This document shows, piece after piece, positions 6,161 through 14,738 of a DNA stretch of 34,567 nt. The stretch is from positions 1-34,567 of the forward strand of contig CANQHJ010000008.1 in assembly GCA_947623665.1 (NCBI GenBank). Reading direction: 5' to 3'. The translations under genes were made by a program, and so were the position numbers. Below the pieces are notes generated by a model. That model searched no databases, was not told the DNA's origin, and worked only from the letters and a program-made list of their open reading frames with translations. Each line of letters starts with the position of its first letter. Positions within the stretch are counted from its first letter, which is position 1. Source of the stretch: an uncultured Bacilli bacterium. GTDB lineage: Bacteria; Bacillota_I; Bacilli_A; RF39; UBA660.

Positions 6161-8674
6161 TTAATTTAGGAAATCATCAATTGTCATTAATTTATCATCT
6201 ATTTCATTTAAATCTATAGTTTTCTTTTTTACTGGTTTAACTTCTTCTTTTGGTATTTCTTCATGTTCTTCTTCTAAAGAGACAACAATAGAAGCATCAC
6301 TTAAATTACTCTTAGATATTTCTTTACCAGTAGAATAACGATCAGCAATAGATAAAGCAGTTAATTTAATTTCTTCTAAAGAACCATTCTTTAAAACTAA
6401 ATGATTACGACTATCAGTAATAAATGTCTTTAATACTTTATAAGGATTAGTCTTAACTTCACGAATAATTAAAAGTCCTCTACGTGCTCTTGATGAGAGA
6501 TCAAACTCATTAAGTCTAATTCTCTTACCAGTACCTCTATCTGTTATAACAGTTAAAAATTCATCTTCTGTATAAGAGAAATTATTAGCAGATACCACTA
6601 AATCATCTTTTAATTTAATACCTTTAACACCTTTAGCTTTAACACCAACAATAGGAATATCAGAAGCACTAAAAGCAAGTCCATAACCAGAATCGGTTGC
6701 TAAGAAAACATTTGGCTTATTATTTACAAAAGCACTAACTAATTTGTCTGTCAAATCTATTTTCATACATAAAGTAGGACGAGAATATCTTGTAATATTA
6801 AAGTCTTTTACTTTAGTTCTCTTAACCAAACCTTTACTAGATACCAATACTATCTCTTCATCACTATTAAAGTCATATACAGGAATACTAGAAATAATCT
6901 CTTCTCCTTCACTTAAAGGTATAACATTACTAACATGTTTTCCCATATCTTTATATTTCATATCTGGTATAGTATGAACAGGTAAGAATAAATAATTACC
7001 TAAATTAGTAAACAGTAATAATGTATTTAAAGTACTCATCTTAACAAGACCAAGTAAATAATCTCCCTCTTTTATATCCATTCCATCTGTTGTAGATGAA
7101 TAACTTCTAAGACTACTTCTTTTTATATAACCATCTTTAGTAATAGATACTATAACATCTTCTTCATTAATCATAGAAGTCTTATCTATTTTAATATCTT
7201 CTATCTCATCTCTTACCTCAGTAAGTCTTTCTGTTTTATATTCATGTTTTACTTTACGAAGTTCATCTTTCATAACCTTCTTAAGTATTTCTTCATCATT
7301 TAATATTCTACTAAGACCATCAATAATCTTTTTTAACATATCCATCTCTTCTTGTAAAGAGACAACATCTGTATTAGTAAGTCTATAAAGTCTTAAAGTA
7401 ACAATAGCCTCAGCCTGTTCTTCACTAAAAGCAAATTCTTTAACTAAATTATCTTTAGCATCTCCTTTATTTTTACTTTTCCTAATAACTCTAATAACCT
7501 CATCTAATATAGAAATACACTTAATAAGACCTTCTACTATATGAAGTCTTGCCTTAGCATGATTTAAATCAAATTCAGTTCTTTTTCTAATAACTATTTT
7601 TTGATGTGCAATAAAAGCATCGAGTGCTTCTTTAAGTCCTAAAAGTTTAGGACGACGATTAACAATAGATACAACATTAAAGTTATAACTTATTTGTAAA
7701 TTAGTATTTTTAAGTAAGTATGCCTCTATTAACTCTTTATTACAATCTTTCTTTAAATCAATTACAATTCTAACATCATCAGTAGATTCATCTCTAACTT
7801 CTACTATTCCATCTATTTTTTTATCAATACGTATATCATCTATTTTCTTAACTAAAAGAGCTTTATTAACCTCATATGGAATTTCAGTAATAATCATATG
7901 ATTACCACTAAACTCATATCTACTTTTTATAACAACTCTACCTCTTCCACTTTTATATGCATCATTAAGTCCTTCTCTTCCACATACAATACCACCAGTT
8001 GGAAAATCAGGTCCTTTTACATATTCCATTAAAGTCTCAAGTCTACAATTAGGATTATCAATTCTATGAACTGTAGCATCTATTACCTCAGCTAAATTAT
8101 GAGGAGGAATATTTGTTGCATATCCAGCAGAAATTCCTTGTGCTCCATAAACTAAAAGAGCTGGAAATCTAGCAGGAAGTACAGTAGGTTCTTTAGTAGT
8201 ATCATCAAAGTTGGGTGCAAATAAAACTGTATTTTTATCTATATCACGAAGCATTTCATTAGAAATTTTAGAAAGTCTAGCCTCAGTATAACGATAAGCA
8301 GCAGGACTATCTCCATCTATTGATCCATTATTACCATGCATATCAATATAAGGAAGTCTAGTCTTCCAAGACTGACTCATTCTAACCATGGCATCATATA
8401 TAGAAGTATCTCCATGTGGATGATAATTACCTATAACATCTCCAACAGTTTTAGCACTCTTTCTATATCCCCTATCATATGTATTTTTCTCTTTATACAT
8501 TGAATATAAAATTCTTCTTTGAACAGGTTTTAATCCATCTCTAGCATCCGGTATAGCTCTATCTTGAATAATATATTTAGAATAACTACCAAACCTCTCA
8601 CCCATTATATCTTCAAGTGTATAATCAAAAATCTTTTCAATAACTTTTTCTGTTTCAGTTTTCTTTTTTGCCAT
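6161..8674 (-). CDS. parC: DNA topoisomerase IV subunit A
   Basis: ParC is the DNA-cleaving subunit of topoisomerase IV, which decatenates daughter chromosomes. The protein (837 residues from the second ATG) has the breakage-reunion domain with YIIQDRAIPDARDGLKPVQR (35-54), the quinolone-determining stretch HPHGDTSIYDAM (85-96) and the active-site tyrosine in AAYRYTEAR (Tyr129). A C-terminal beta-pinwheel follows (about 490-800), then an acidic/Lys tail. HGNNGSIDGD is the Gram-positive ParC form rather than GyrA. The two residues most often changed in fluoroquinolone resistance are Thr and Asp here instead of Ser and Glu, both conservative. The start is set at 8674, five bases after AGGTG; the ATG at 8677 is too close to it. 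parE ends 20 bp upstream, and the two form an operon closed by the hairpin at 6107-6152. Confidence 0.95.
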   Translation of the reverse strand: MAKKKTETEKVIEKIFDYTLEDIMGERFGSYSKYIIQDRAIPDARDGLKPVQRRILYSMYKEKNTYDRGYRKSAKTVGDVIGNYHPHGDTSIYDAMVRMSQSWKTRLPYIDMHGNNGSIDGDSPAAYRYTEARLSKISNEMLRDIDKNTVLFAPNFDDTTKEPTVLPARFPALLVYGAQGISAGYATNIPPHNLAEVIDATVHRIDNPNCRLETLMEYVKGPDFPTGGIVCGREGLNDAYKSGRGRVVIKSRYEFSGNHMIITEIPYEVNKALLVKKIDDIRIDKKIDGIVEVRDESTDDVRIVIDLKKDCNKELIEAYLLKNTNLQISYNFNVVSIVNRRPKLLGLKEALDAFIAHQKIVIRKRTEFDLNHAKARLHIVEGLIKCISILDEVIRVIRKSKNKGDAKDNLVKEFAFSEEQAEAIVTLRLYRLTNTDVVSLQEEMDMLKKIIDGLSRILNDEEILKKVMKDELRKVKHEYKTERLTEVRDEIEDIKIDKTSMINEEDVIVSITKDGYIKRSSLRSYSSTTDGMDIKEGDYLLGLVKMSTLNTLLLFTNLGNYLFLPVHTIPDMKYKDMGKHVSNVIPLSEGEEIISSIPVYDFNSDEEIVLVSSKGLVKRTKVKDFNITRYSRPTLCMKIDLTDKLVSAFVNNKPNVFLATDSGYGLAFSASDIPIVGVKAKGVKGIKLKDDLVVSANNFSYTEDEFLTVITDRGTGKRIRLNEFDLSSRARRGLLIIREVKTNPYKVLKTFITDSRNHLVLKNGSLEEIKLTALSIADRYSTGKEISKSNLSDASIVVSLEEEHEEIPKEEVKPVKKKTIDLNEIDDKLMTIDDFLN

Positions 8675-8694
8675 CATATCACCTACTTTTTGTC

Positions 8695-10602
8695 TTAAGC
8701 AATTTCATAATCATCTTCTAGTGAGAATTCAACATTCTCTTCAATCCATTCCTTACGAGGAGGAACATCATCTCCCATAAGTATAGAAACACGTTTTTCT
8801 GCTAGTTGTGCATCTTCAATATTTACTCTAATTAAAGTTCTAGAACCAGGTTTCATTGTAGTCTCACATAACTGATCAGCATTCATCTCACCAAGTCCTT
8901 TATAACGCTGTATTTCACACTTCTTACCATTTGACTTTTCTTTCATTTCTTCAACTGTATAAGCATATTCAATATTCTTACCACTTTGTATTTTAAATAG
9001 TGGTGGAAGTGCCACAAAAAGTCTACCATCTTCAATTAAAGGTCTCATATAACGATAAAAGAATGTAAGAAGTAAACATTGAATATGTCCACCATCTTCA
9101 TCAGCATCACTCATGATAATAACTTTAGAATACTCACAATCATGAATATCAAAATTAGCACCATATCCAGCCCCAATAGTATATATCATTGTATTTAATT
9201 CTTCATTTTTTAAAATATCTTCTTCACGAGTTTTCTCAGTATTTAAAACTTTACCACGTAAAGGAAGTATTGCTTGATATTTACGATCACGTCCTTGTTT
9301 AGCAGACCCACCTGCAGAATCTCCCTCCACTAAGAATAACTCTTTTTTACTTTTATCTTTACTTTGAGCAGGAGTAAGTTTACCAGAAAGAGCCCTCTCT
9401 TTAGTAGTTCTATTCTTACCCTTACGAGCCTCTTCTCTAGCACGTCTAGCAGCCTCTCTTGCCACTTTACTTTTTAAAGATTTCTCAATAACTTCTATCG
9501 CGATAGATTTATTCTCTTCTAAATAAACTCTCAATTGTTCACTAGTAATAGCCTCCACTATAGTCCTAGCCTTAGGAGTACCAAGTTTTCCTTTAGTTTG
9601 TCCTTCAAATTGTAATAAATCCTCAGGTATCTTAAGAGAAATAACCGCTGTAAGTCCTTCTCTAACATCACTACCCTCTAAAGATTTATCTTTAGCCTTT
9701 AAAAAACCATTACTCTTAGCATAATCATTAAACACACGAGTTAACGCTGTTTTAAATCCAACTTCATGACTACCACCATCAACAGTCTTAACATTATTTA
9801 CAAAACTAACAATAGTATCATTATAAGTATCAGTATACTGCATCGCAATATCTACTTCTATCTTATCCTTAACACCATTCATATTAAGAACTTTATGTAA
9901 AGTATTCTTACCCTTATTTAAATCTTCAACAAACTCTTCAATTCCTCTCTCATAACAATATACAACATCTTTTTCATCTTCTTCATCAACTACTTCAATA
10001 GTAATTCCTTTTAAAAGAAAAGCACTCTCTTGCATTCTCTCACAGATTGTTGTGAATGAAAAATTAGTATGAGAAAAAATAGTATCATCTGGTAAGAATC
10101 TAACTTTAGTACCAGTACGATTAGTAGTACCTATCTTTTTAAGTCCACCATCTACAACATGACCACCATCTTCAAAACGAATAAAATATTCTCCCTTATC
10201 ATGTTTAATAGTAACTTCACACCATTTAGACAAAGCATTAACAACACTAGCACCCACACCATGAAGTCCACCAGATACTTTATATCCACCAGACTCAAAC
10301 TTACCACCAGCATGAAGTACAGTAAAAATAACCTCAGGCGTACTCTTACCAGTTTTATGGACACCAACAGGAAGACCACGACCAAAGTCCTCAACACTTA
10401 TACTCTTATCACGATGTATAACTATTTTTATATAATCTCCAAAGCCATTAATAGCCTCATCAATAGAATTATCAACTATCTCCCACACTAAATGATGAAG
10501 CCCTCTTTTATCAGTAGACCCAATATACATACCAGGTCTCTTACGTACAGCCTCTAACCCTTCTAAAACTTTTATAGAATTTTCATCATATTTTAAAGCC
10601 AT
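8695..10602 (-). CDS. parE: DNA topoisomerase IV subunit B
   Basis: ParE is the ATPase subunit of topoisomerase IV. The 635-residue protein has a GHKL ATPase domain (EIVDNSIDEA near 41-50; DFGRGLPVG; the glycine-rich VSGGLHGVGASVVNALS lid), a transducer domain, and a TOPRIM domain with EGDSAGGSAKQGRDR, PLRGKVLN and the acidic DADEDGGHI Mg site. The length matches ParE; GyrB is similar in length but carries different TOPRIM context. The partner gene directly downstream is clearly ParC, which supports ParE. A strong promoter lies about 30-60 bp upstream, and an AAGGA sequence precedes the ATG. The call is firm. Confidence 0.95.
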   Translation of the reverse strand: MALKYDENSIKVLEGLEAVRKRPGMYIGSTDKRGLHHLVWEIVDNSIDEAINGFGDYIKIVIHRDKSISVEDFGRGLPVGVHKTGKSTPEVIFTVLHAGGKFESGGYKVSGGLHGVGASVVNALSKWCEVTIKHDKGEYFIRFEDGGHVVDGGLKKIGTTNRTGTKVRFLPDDTIFSHTNFSFTTICERMQESAFLLKGITIEVVDEEDEKDVVYCYERGIEEFVEDLNKGKNTLHKVLNMNGVKDKIEVDIAMQYTDTYNDTIVSFVNNVKTVDGGSHEVGFKTALTRVFNDYAKSNGFLKAKDKSLEGSDVREGLTAVISLKIPEDLLQFEGQTKGKLGTPKARTIVEAITSEQLRVYLEENKSIAIEVIEKSLKSKVAREAARRAREEARKGKNRTTKERALSGKLTPAQSKDKSKKELFLVEGDSAGGSAKQGRDRKYQAILPLRGKVLNTEKTREEDILKNEELNTMIYTIGAGYGANFDIHDCEYSKVIIMSDADEDGGHIQCLLLTFFYRYMRPLIEDGRLFVALPPLFKIQSGKNIEYAYTVEEMKEKSNGKKCEIQRYKGLGEMNADQLCETTMKPGSRTLIRVNIEDAQLAEKRVSILMGDDVPPRKEWIEENVEFSLEDDYEIA

Positions 10603-10631
10603 TTATTATCACGTCCTTACTCTCAATAATA

Positions 10632-10661
10632 ATTATATCAAAAATTGTCAAAGTCTTTCAA
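10632..10661 (-). promoter_or_regulatory. parE-parC promoter
   Basis: TTGAAA (minus strand, 10661-10656), an 18-bp spacer and TATAAT (10637-10632) preceded by TG one base upstream (extended -10) match a vegetative sigma-A promoter. A TTGACA inside the spacer is too close to the -10 to serve as its -35. Confidence 0.7.
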
Positions 10662-10685
10662 TTAATTTTACTAATTTTTACACAT

Positions 10686-10713
10686 AGAAAAAGAATAGTA
10701 ATTATAACTATTC
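10686..10713 (-). terminator. Terminator of the LysM/SleC operon
   Basis: GAATAGT pairs with ACTATTC over a seven-base loop on the minus strand, followed by TTTTTC. The 5' arm includes the stop codon of the SleC-like catalytic gene. Confidence 0.7.
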
Positions 10714-12057
10714 CCTTGATAATTCTACTATAGACTTCCAAGTAGAGGGATTAATAACACCAGTTTGTTCATAACCAAATCTCTTTTGTAAATCTATAAC
10801 AGACTCTCTTGTTAATTCATCAAAATCCCCATTAATAACAACACCAGGAATACTTTTAGTTTTAATACATATTTGATAAAGTAACATTTGAAGACGAATT
10901 ACATCTTCTCCTCTCATACCATAAAGTAAATATCTTCCTGGAAAAAATAAATCTTCATATTCTCTATATTCAAAAGGAAGTGTATCTACAATATCTTTAT
11001 ATACTTCTTTTAACTTAATCCAAACAGCAGCATCAACAACACCATCAGCCTCAAGTCCATTAGCATTCTGAAAAGCAATAACCATAGTCTTCAAATTATC
11101 ATCAAACACTTCATCACTAACTTCTAAATAAGGAACATCAGGATTAAAGTATGCAACTGCTTGTAGATAATAAGCAAGAGAATTTATATAATCTCCTGTA
11201 TCTCCATATTTTAAAGACGATGGATACTTCTTAGTAGCCTCTTCTACACTAATACCCTCAGAATAAATATCACTTATTTTTTTTACACTATTATAAACAT
11301 ATTTTATCTTATACCAAGTAGCACTATCAACAACTCCTGTAACATTTAAGTTAAAAACCTCTTGAAAAGCCTTTATACTATCTTCAAGATCCTTAGTAAA
11401 ATAAATATTCTCCTCTTCTATTACTGGAATAGCTGGATAATTTTGAGAAATCCTATTAAGTTCTCTTTTCAACTCTAAAACCATATCCCCAGCAATTCCT
11501 TCTTTTACCTCATATCCAGGGTAAGACTGCGTTCTATCTTCAAGTGGAGCATTATAAAAGAAATTAAGATCATCTCCATAATAATATTTAAGTATTTCTT
11601 GAAAAGATTTCCCTTGATTTGCAAGTTCTACACTACCCCATTGAGAAAGTCCATCACACATAATAACCTTACCATCACAATAAGAAGCAAAAAAAGGTTG
11701 TACTTGATCTCCTTTAGTAAAATAAGTATTAAAAAGTTCATCTACTAATTTAGATATAGTATCATATACCTCTCTATCTTTAATATAAGTTTGATCATAA
11801 TTAGGAAGAGATGTTATATCAAAGTTATAACCATTAGATCTATACCATTCATTATAAACTCTATTAAGAGCAAAATTAATTTGTGCTAAAATATTTGCTT
11901 TAAGAGCATCAATAGGCCAATTAGCATACAACTCACTGGATGCTACATTTTTTATATAATCTCTAAATGACACTGTAACGTTTTCTACCGCCTCATTAGG
12001 TTCTCCTAAATGAACAGTAATATTTTTAGGAATAGTAGGATAATCAATTCTAGCCAT
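10708..12057 (-). CDS. SleC-like spore cortex-lytic enzyme, catalytic part (SpoIID fold plus three peptidoglycan-binding domains)
   Basis: The 449-residue protein begins MARIDYPTIPKN and continues with RDYIKNVASSELYANWP (32-48) and ALNRVYNEWYRSNGYNFDIT, the hallmark of the SpoIID-type lytic domain of clostridial SleC, which digests spore cortex during germination. Glu42 in ASSE is at the position of the SpoIID catalytic acid. GLSQWGSVELANQG follows. Three C-terminal peptidoglycan-binding modules sit at roughly 185-257, 283-355 and 380-447, each ending in a TGVxxxxTW-type motif; some clostridial relatives also carry such modules. The upstream 135-residue ORF encodes what in SleC is the N-terminal domain of the same polypeptide. 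The two overlap by 8 bp (ATG GCTAG), with GGTGGTG just before the ATG, so coupled translation of two chains is likely. An ATG at 12141 extends the frame, but only as the shadow of the other gene. Confidence 0.8.
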   Translation of the reverse strand: MARIDYPTIPKNITVHLGEPNEAVENVTVSFRDYIKNVASSELYANWPIDALKANILAQINFALNRVYNEWYRSNGYNFDITSLPNYDQTYIKDREVYDTISKLVDELFNTYFTKGDQVQPFFASYCDGKVIMCDGLSQWGSVELANQGKSFQEILKYYYGDDLNFFYNAPLEDRTQSYPGYEVKEGIAGDMVLELKRELNRISQNYPAIPVIEEENIYFTKDLEDSIKAFQEVFNLNVTGVVDSATWYKIKYVYNSVKKISDIYSEGISVEEATKKYPSSLKYGDTGDYINSLAYYLQAVAYFNPDVPYLEVSDEVFDDNLKTMVIAFQNANGLEADGVVDAAVWIKLKEVYKDIVDTLPFEYREYEDLFFPGRYLLYGMRGEDVIRLQMLLYQICIKTKSIPGVVINGDFDELTRESVIDLQKRFGYEQTGVINPSTWKSIVELSRE

Positions 12058-12454
12058 CAACACCACCACTAGGTACAATATTAACATTTTGTATTGCCTT
12101 AACATCACCATAAGCTTGCAATACAAACTCTTTAATAACATTATGTTTTTTACAAATAATACTTAAATCATAATCAGTATGGCCAGGAAACTCTTTAAAA
12201 GAAAAATCCGTTATTGATTTGGGTGCTGGTACTTTAATATTATCAATCATTCCACTATCATCAGTCTCTCCTTTAAAAAATAAAACTTTCTTACCATTAA
12301 TATCTTTAGTAACTAAAACCTCAACACCATCAACAGGAATACCCCCACTTCCCATACTAACTTGTACTTTAAAGTTTCCTAAACTAGGATTATCTTTTAT
12401 AAAACTCTCATAATCATCACTATCTTTAAACTCATCAAATGTAATAAAATTCAC
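12050..12454 (-). CDS. SleC-like N-terminal domain encoded as a separate protein
   Basis: This 134-residue protein has a beta-sandwich pattern (VQVSMGSGGIPVDGVEVLVT through GETDDSGMIDNIKVPAP) like the Ig/carboxypeptidase-regulatory-like N-terminal domain of SleC, including the ALPAP-type turn and a final strand ending QNVNIVP. In known SleC this domain is joined to the SpoIID-type domain in one zymogen. Here it ends with TAG at 12050-12052, and the catalytic protein starts inside its last codons. The start is GTG at 12454, seven bases after AAGGGG. It follows the LysM gene directly (1 bp gap). The likely role is folding or pro-domain control of the catalytic chain. The domain assignment is by sequence pattern and gene order. 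Confidence 0.65.
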   Translation of the reverse strand: MNFITFDEFKDSDDYESFIKDNPSLGNFKVQVSMGSGGIPVDGVEVLVTKDINGKKVLFFKGETDDSGMIDNIKVPAPKSITDFSFKEFPGHTDYDLSIICKKHNVIKEFVLQAYGDVKAIQNVNIVPSGGVDG

Positions 12455-12455
12455 A

Positions 12456-13283
12456 TCAAGACCCCTTTCTTATTTTTAATATTTGACCTATATCTAAATC
12501 ATCACTTTTTAAATCATTAATCTCTTTAATACTATTAACTGAAGTAGAATATTTACTAGCAATAGAATATAAGTCATCCCCTTTTTTAACTATATAAGTA
12601 ATCAAATCAGAATCATTCCCATAACAAGAAAGCCCTAAAACACTATCAGGTATAAATATTCCAATAAGTAATACCTCTCCAATAGTTAAATTATTATTAT
12701 CGAGTTTATTAACTTTTTTAATATCATCAACTGATACTCCAAAAGACTGGGCAATCGAATATAAATTATCTCCTGGCTTAACAGTATATTCTTTATAATT
12801 TTTCTTAAATATTGAAACTTCATCTACTAACACTGTAGGAATTTTAATAACCTCTCCAATACTTAAATCAGAACTTTTAAGATTATTTAATGATTTAATT
12901 GCATCTACTGTTGTATTATAAGTACTTGCTAAATCATATAAATTATCTCCTTTTTTAATTTTATAATTTATAAAAGAAGGATTACTTCCACTAGATGGTA
13001 TAGTAAGTATCTCTCCTATCATTAACATATCACCATTCAAATCATTAGCATTTATTATCTCATCTGTTGTTACTCCAAAATTTCTAGCAATAGAATAAAT
13101 ACTATCACCAGACTTTACTGTATATGTTGAAACAGAAGTATCAGGAATAATCATAACAGAGCCTAACGTAACAACATTATCAGTCATATCATTTGCTTTT
13201 TTCAAATCATTAACAGAAACTCCAAATTGTTTACTAATACCATATAAAGTATCCCCAGGTTTTACTGTATACTCTTTATCCAA
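12456..13283 (-). CDS. Five-LysM peptidoglycan-binding protein of the SleC operon
   Basis: The protein (275 residues) is built from five LysM motifs at about 4-48, 53-97, 104-147, 163-205 and 224-267, each with a YTVKxGDxLYxIA-type opening and an IGxxLxIP-type end. LysM binds N-acetylglucosamine in peptidoglycan or cortex. No signal peptide is present, so if it is secreted it is not by the Sec route; mother-cell expression would fit the SleC-like genes it precedes. The fourth and fifth repeats are joined by a short hydrophobic linker (IGIFIPDSVLGLSCYG). The likely start is TTG at 13283, five bases after GAGGTGG; the GTG at 13292 falls inside that ribosome-binding site. Its promoter, leader and first codons are duplicated 4.5 kb upstream (see the 72-bp repeats). 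Confidence 0.8.
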   Translation of the reverse strand: MDKEYTVKPGDTLYGISKQFGVSVNDLKKANDMTDNVVTLGSVMIIPDTSVSTYTVKSGDSIYSIARNFGVTTDEIINANDLNGDMLMIGEILTIPSSGSNPSFINYKIKKGDNLYDLASTYNTTVDAIKSLNNLKSSDLSIGEVIKIPTVLVDEVSIFKKNYKEYTVKPGDNLYSIAQSFGVSVDDIKKVNKLDNNNLTIGEVLLIGIFIPDSVLGLSCYGNDSDLITYIVKKGDDLYSIASKYSTSVNSIKEINDLKSDDLDIGQILKIRKGS

Positions 13284-13330
13284 AAAATCCACCTCTATAC
13301 ATTATATGTAAAGCCAAAAGAAAAAGACAA
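13259..13330. repeat. 72-bp direct repeat, copy 1 (LysM 5' end, native)
   Basis: A 72-bp stretch beginning GTTTTACTGTATACTC and ending GAAAAAGACAA (plus strand) is repeated without mismatch at 17775-17846. It covers the first codons, ribosome-binding site, -10 and -35 of the LysM gene and one arm of the restriction-cassette terminator. The 4,444 bp between the copies is exactly the DpnII-type cassette. Confidence 0.97.
13301..13330 (-). promoter_or_regulatory. Promoter of the LysM/SleC operon
   Basis: TTGTCT (minus strand, 13330-13325), 18 bp, then TATAAT (13306-13301), within CATATAAT, which also resembles a sporulation sigma -10. The -35 hexamer doubles as the 3' arm of the preceding terminator. 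The whole element is inside the 72-bp repeat. Confidence 0.5.
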
Positions 13331-13340
13331 CCTATTGTCT
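13320..13340 (-). terminator. Terminator of the restriction-modification cassette
   Basis: AGACAA, a TAGG loop and TTGTCT, followed by TTTTCTTTT on the minus strand, form a short terminator. Its 3' arm and T-run belong to the 72-bp repeat, while the 5' arm overlaps the DpnII-like stop codon. Confidence 0.55.
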
Positions 13341-14195
13341 AATTACTTTTTCTAAAACTCCATTTTCAAGATCACTAATATTATACATAGTATCTAATTC
13401 ATTAAATGTTTCTTCCAAATTCTTTCTAGCATTTTTCCAACCTATACCATCAGTAAACCATATAAAAGTTACACCATCAACATTTTTAGCCTCTTGTGCT
13501 AACATTTTATAGCTTCTAGCAGTCTCGTTTAATTTAGAACCACCACTAGAATAAAAATTAGTTTCTATTACATAAACCTGTTTATCTGTTTTTATTACAA
13601 AATCAAACCTTTTAGTAGATGTATTATTTCCTGACATAGCACTCAAATCAAGATTCCACTTTTTTTCTATATCTTTTAAATACATCTCTTTAAAATAATT
13701 AATATCTTTTTTATAACCTGCTTTAATTATATATGACTCAACCAAATTTTCCATAAGATGTCCACCACGATTTTTTCTACCATTTGAATCAAGACCTACT
13801 TCAATCCCCAAAACATAATCATATAGATTATTTATAATATGATTTTGTAACAGATCAAATAATCCACTTTCTTTCATAAATCTAATATAATCATTCATAG
13901 AATATACTATTTTATCAAATTTAAATAAATATTCATTTATTTCATCTTTTATAAATATTTCTCTCGAGCGCACCGCAAGCAATAATGGTATGCATTCTAA
14001 TGTTTCAGGATATTTTATAACAATATTTTTAAACTCTTCTTCTATATTATTACTTCCAACTAAAGAATTCAAAATATTAAGTTCAACTTTTACTTTATCA
14101 ATATTTTTATATATTTTTTCAAAATCAACATAATATGTATAATCTGATATACTAGTTTTAAATTTACTAAGCCATTTATTAAAATCTCTATTCAC
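13332..14195 (-). CDS. dpnII: DpnII-family type II restriction endonuclease (GATC)
   Basis: The 287-residue protein matches DpnII/MboI-type enzymes over its whole length, with shared blocks NILNSLVGSNNI, the ESGLFDLLQNH core (109-119), GLDSNGRKNRGG (134-145), KRFDFVI (195-201), ETNFYSSGGSKLNETARSYKML (from 211) and WFTDGIGW. D198 and E211 form the PD-(D/E)xK-type acid pair, with N213 in place of the usual lysine as in the family. These enzymes cut unmethylated GATC in foreign DNA. The start is GTG 14195, directly after the stop of the 180-aa gene, with GGAGGTAG seven bases upstream. It is the last gene of the cassette, so both methyltransferases are made first. The specificity is inferred from the family and from the two DpnM/DpnA-type methyltransferases beside it. 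Confidence 0.92.
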   Translation of the reverse strand: MNRDFNKWLSKFKTSISDYTYYVDFEKIYKNIDKVKVELNILNSLVGSNNIEEEFKNIVIKYPETLECIPLLLAVRSREIFIKDEINEYLFKFDKIVYSMNDYIRFMKESGLFDLLQNHIINNLYDYVLGIEVGLDSNGRKNRGGHLMENLVESYIIKAGYKKDINYFKEMYLKDIEKKWNLDLSAMSGNNTSTKRFDFVIKTDKQVYVIETNFYSSGGSKLNETARSYKMLAQEAKNVDGVTFIWFTDGIGWKNARKNLEETFNELDTMYNISDLENGVLEKVIRQ

Positions 14196-14738
14196 TTAAA
14201 ATCTACCTCCAAAGCCTGATGCCGACATTATTGCAAAAATATCCAATTCATCTTCCAAAAGAGAATCTAATACTTTTCCAAACATATATGCATCCTTTCT
14301 ATTGGTTTTTTCTTGAGTCATCAACAATACCATCAATACAGTTAAAAATTCAACATCGTATTCTCCATAATTACTAATTTTCCTATATTTTGATACATCA
14401 GTTATCTCAACATAATTATCAACTAATGTCACTAACGTCATGTAATCATTACTATTTAATGGCTTACAATCCTGCCATTCCTTTCGTATTTCCTTAATAA
14501 AACTTCTCGTTAACTCTCTTTCGGCTTGCAATTTTAACAATAAATCTACAGCCCAATGAATATGTTTAGGAGTTCTAAGCCTTCGTCCTTTTTCAGAATA
14601 TTTAATTATTATATCATTTTCACTCAAACCACCTTGGAAAACATATATTACATATTTATTATCAAAAATAATATCTATTATTGATGTTAATTCATTTCCT
14701 CTTATTTTATTATTTTTTGTACCCTTAATTACTTTCAT
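14196..14738 (-). CDS. Uncharacterised DpnII-cassette protein
   Basis: I do not recognise a named family for this 180-residue protein. It has no signal peptide or membrane segment. The first ~60 residues look like mixed alpha/beta (NKYVIYVFQGGLSENDIIIKYSE), the middle is basic (GRRLRTPKHIHWAVDLLLKLQAERE) and the rest is helical, ending with a small FGGRF tail. It overlaps the DpnA-like gene by 14 bp and abuts the DpnII-like gene, so it is translated between methyltransferase and endonuclease. The classical DpnII operon has only the three R-M genes. Possible roles are a regulator, an assembly partner or an inhibitor of the endonuclease; nothing in the sequence decides. The start is ATG 14738, with AAAGGAG upstream. 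Confidence 0.85.
   Translation of the reverse strand: MKVIKGTKNNKIRGNELTSIIDIIFDNKYVIYVFQGGLSENDIIIKYSEKGRRLRTPKHIHWAVDLLLKLQAERELTRSFIKEIRKEWQDCKPLNSNDYMTLVTLVDNYVEITDVSKYRKISNYGEYDVEFLTVLMVLLMTQEKTNRKDAYMFGKVLDSLLEDELDIFAIMSASGFGGRF

Noticed and set aside
8305-8420. Quinolone-resistance mutations in ParC
   Set aside because: Thr and Asp at the two hot positions are conservative and may be natural in the lineage; they are no evidence of resistance.
12058-12141. A 28-residue N-terminal extension of the SleC-like protein (hydrophobic, like a signal peptide)
   Set aside because: It is an out-of-frame reading of the upstream gene; the homology to SleC starts after MARID, and GGTGGTG sits before that ATG.
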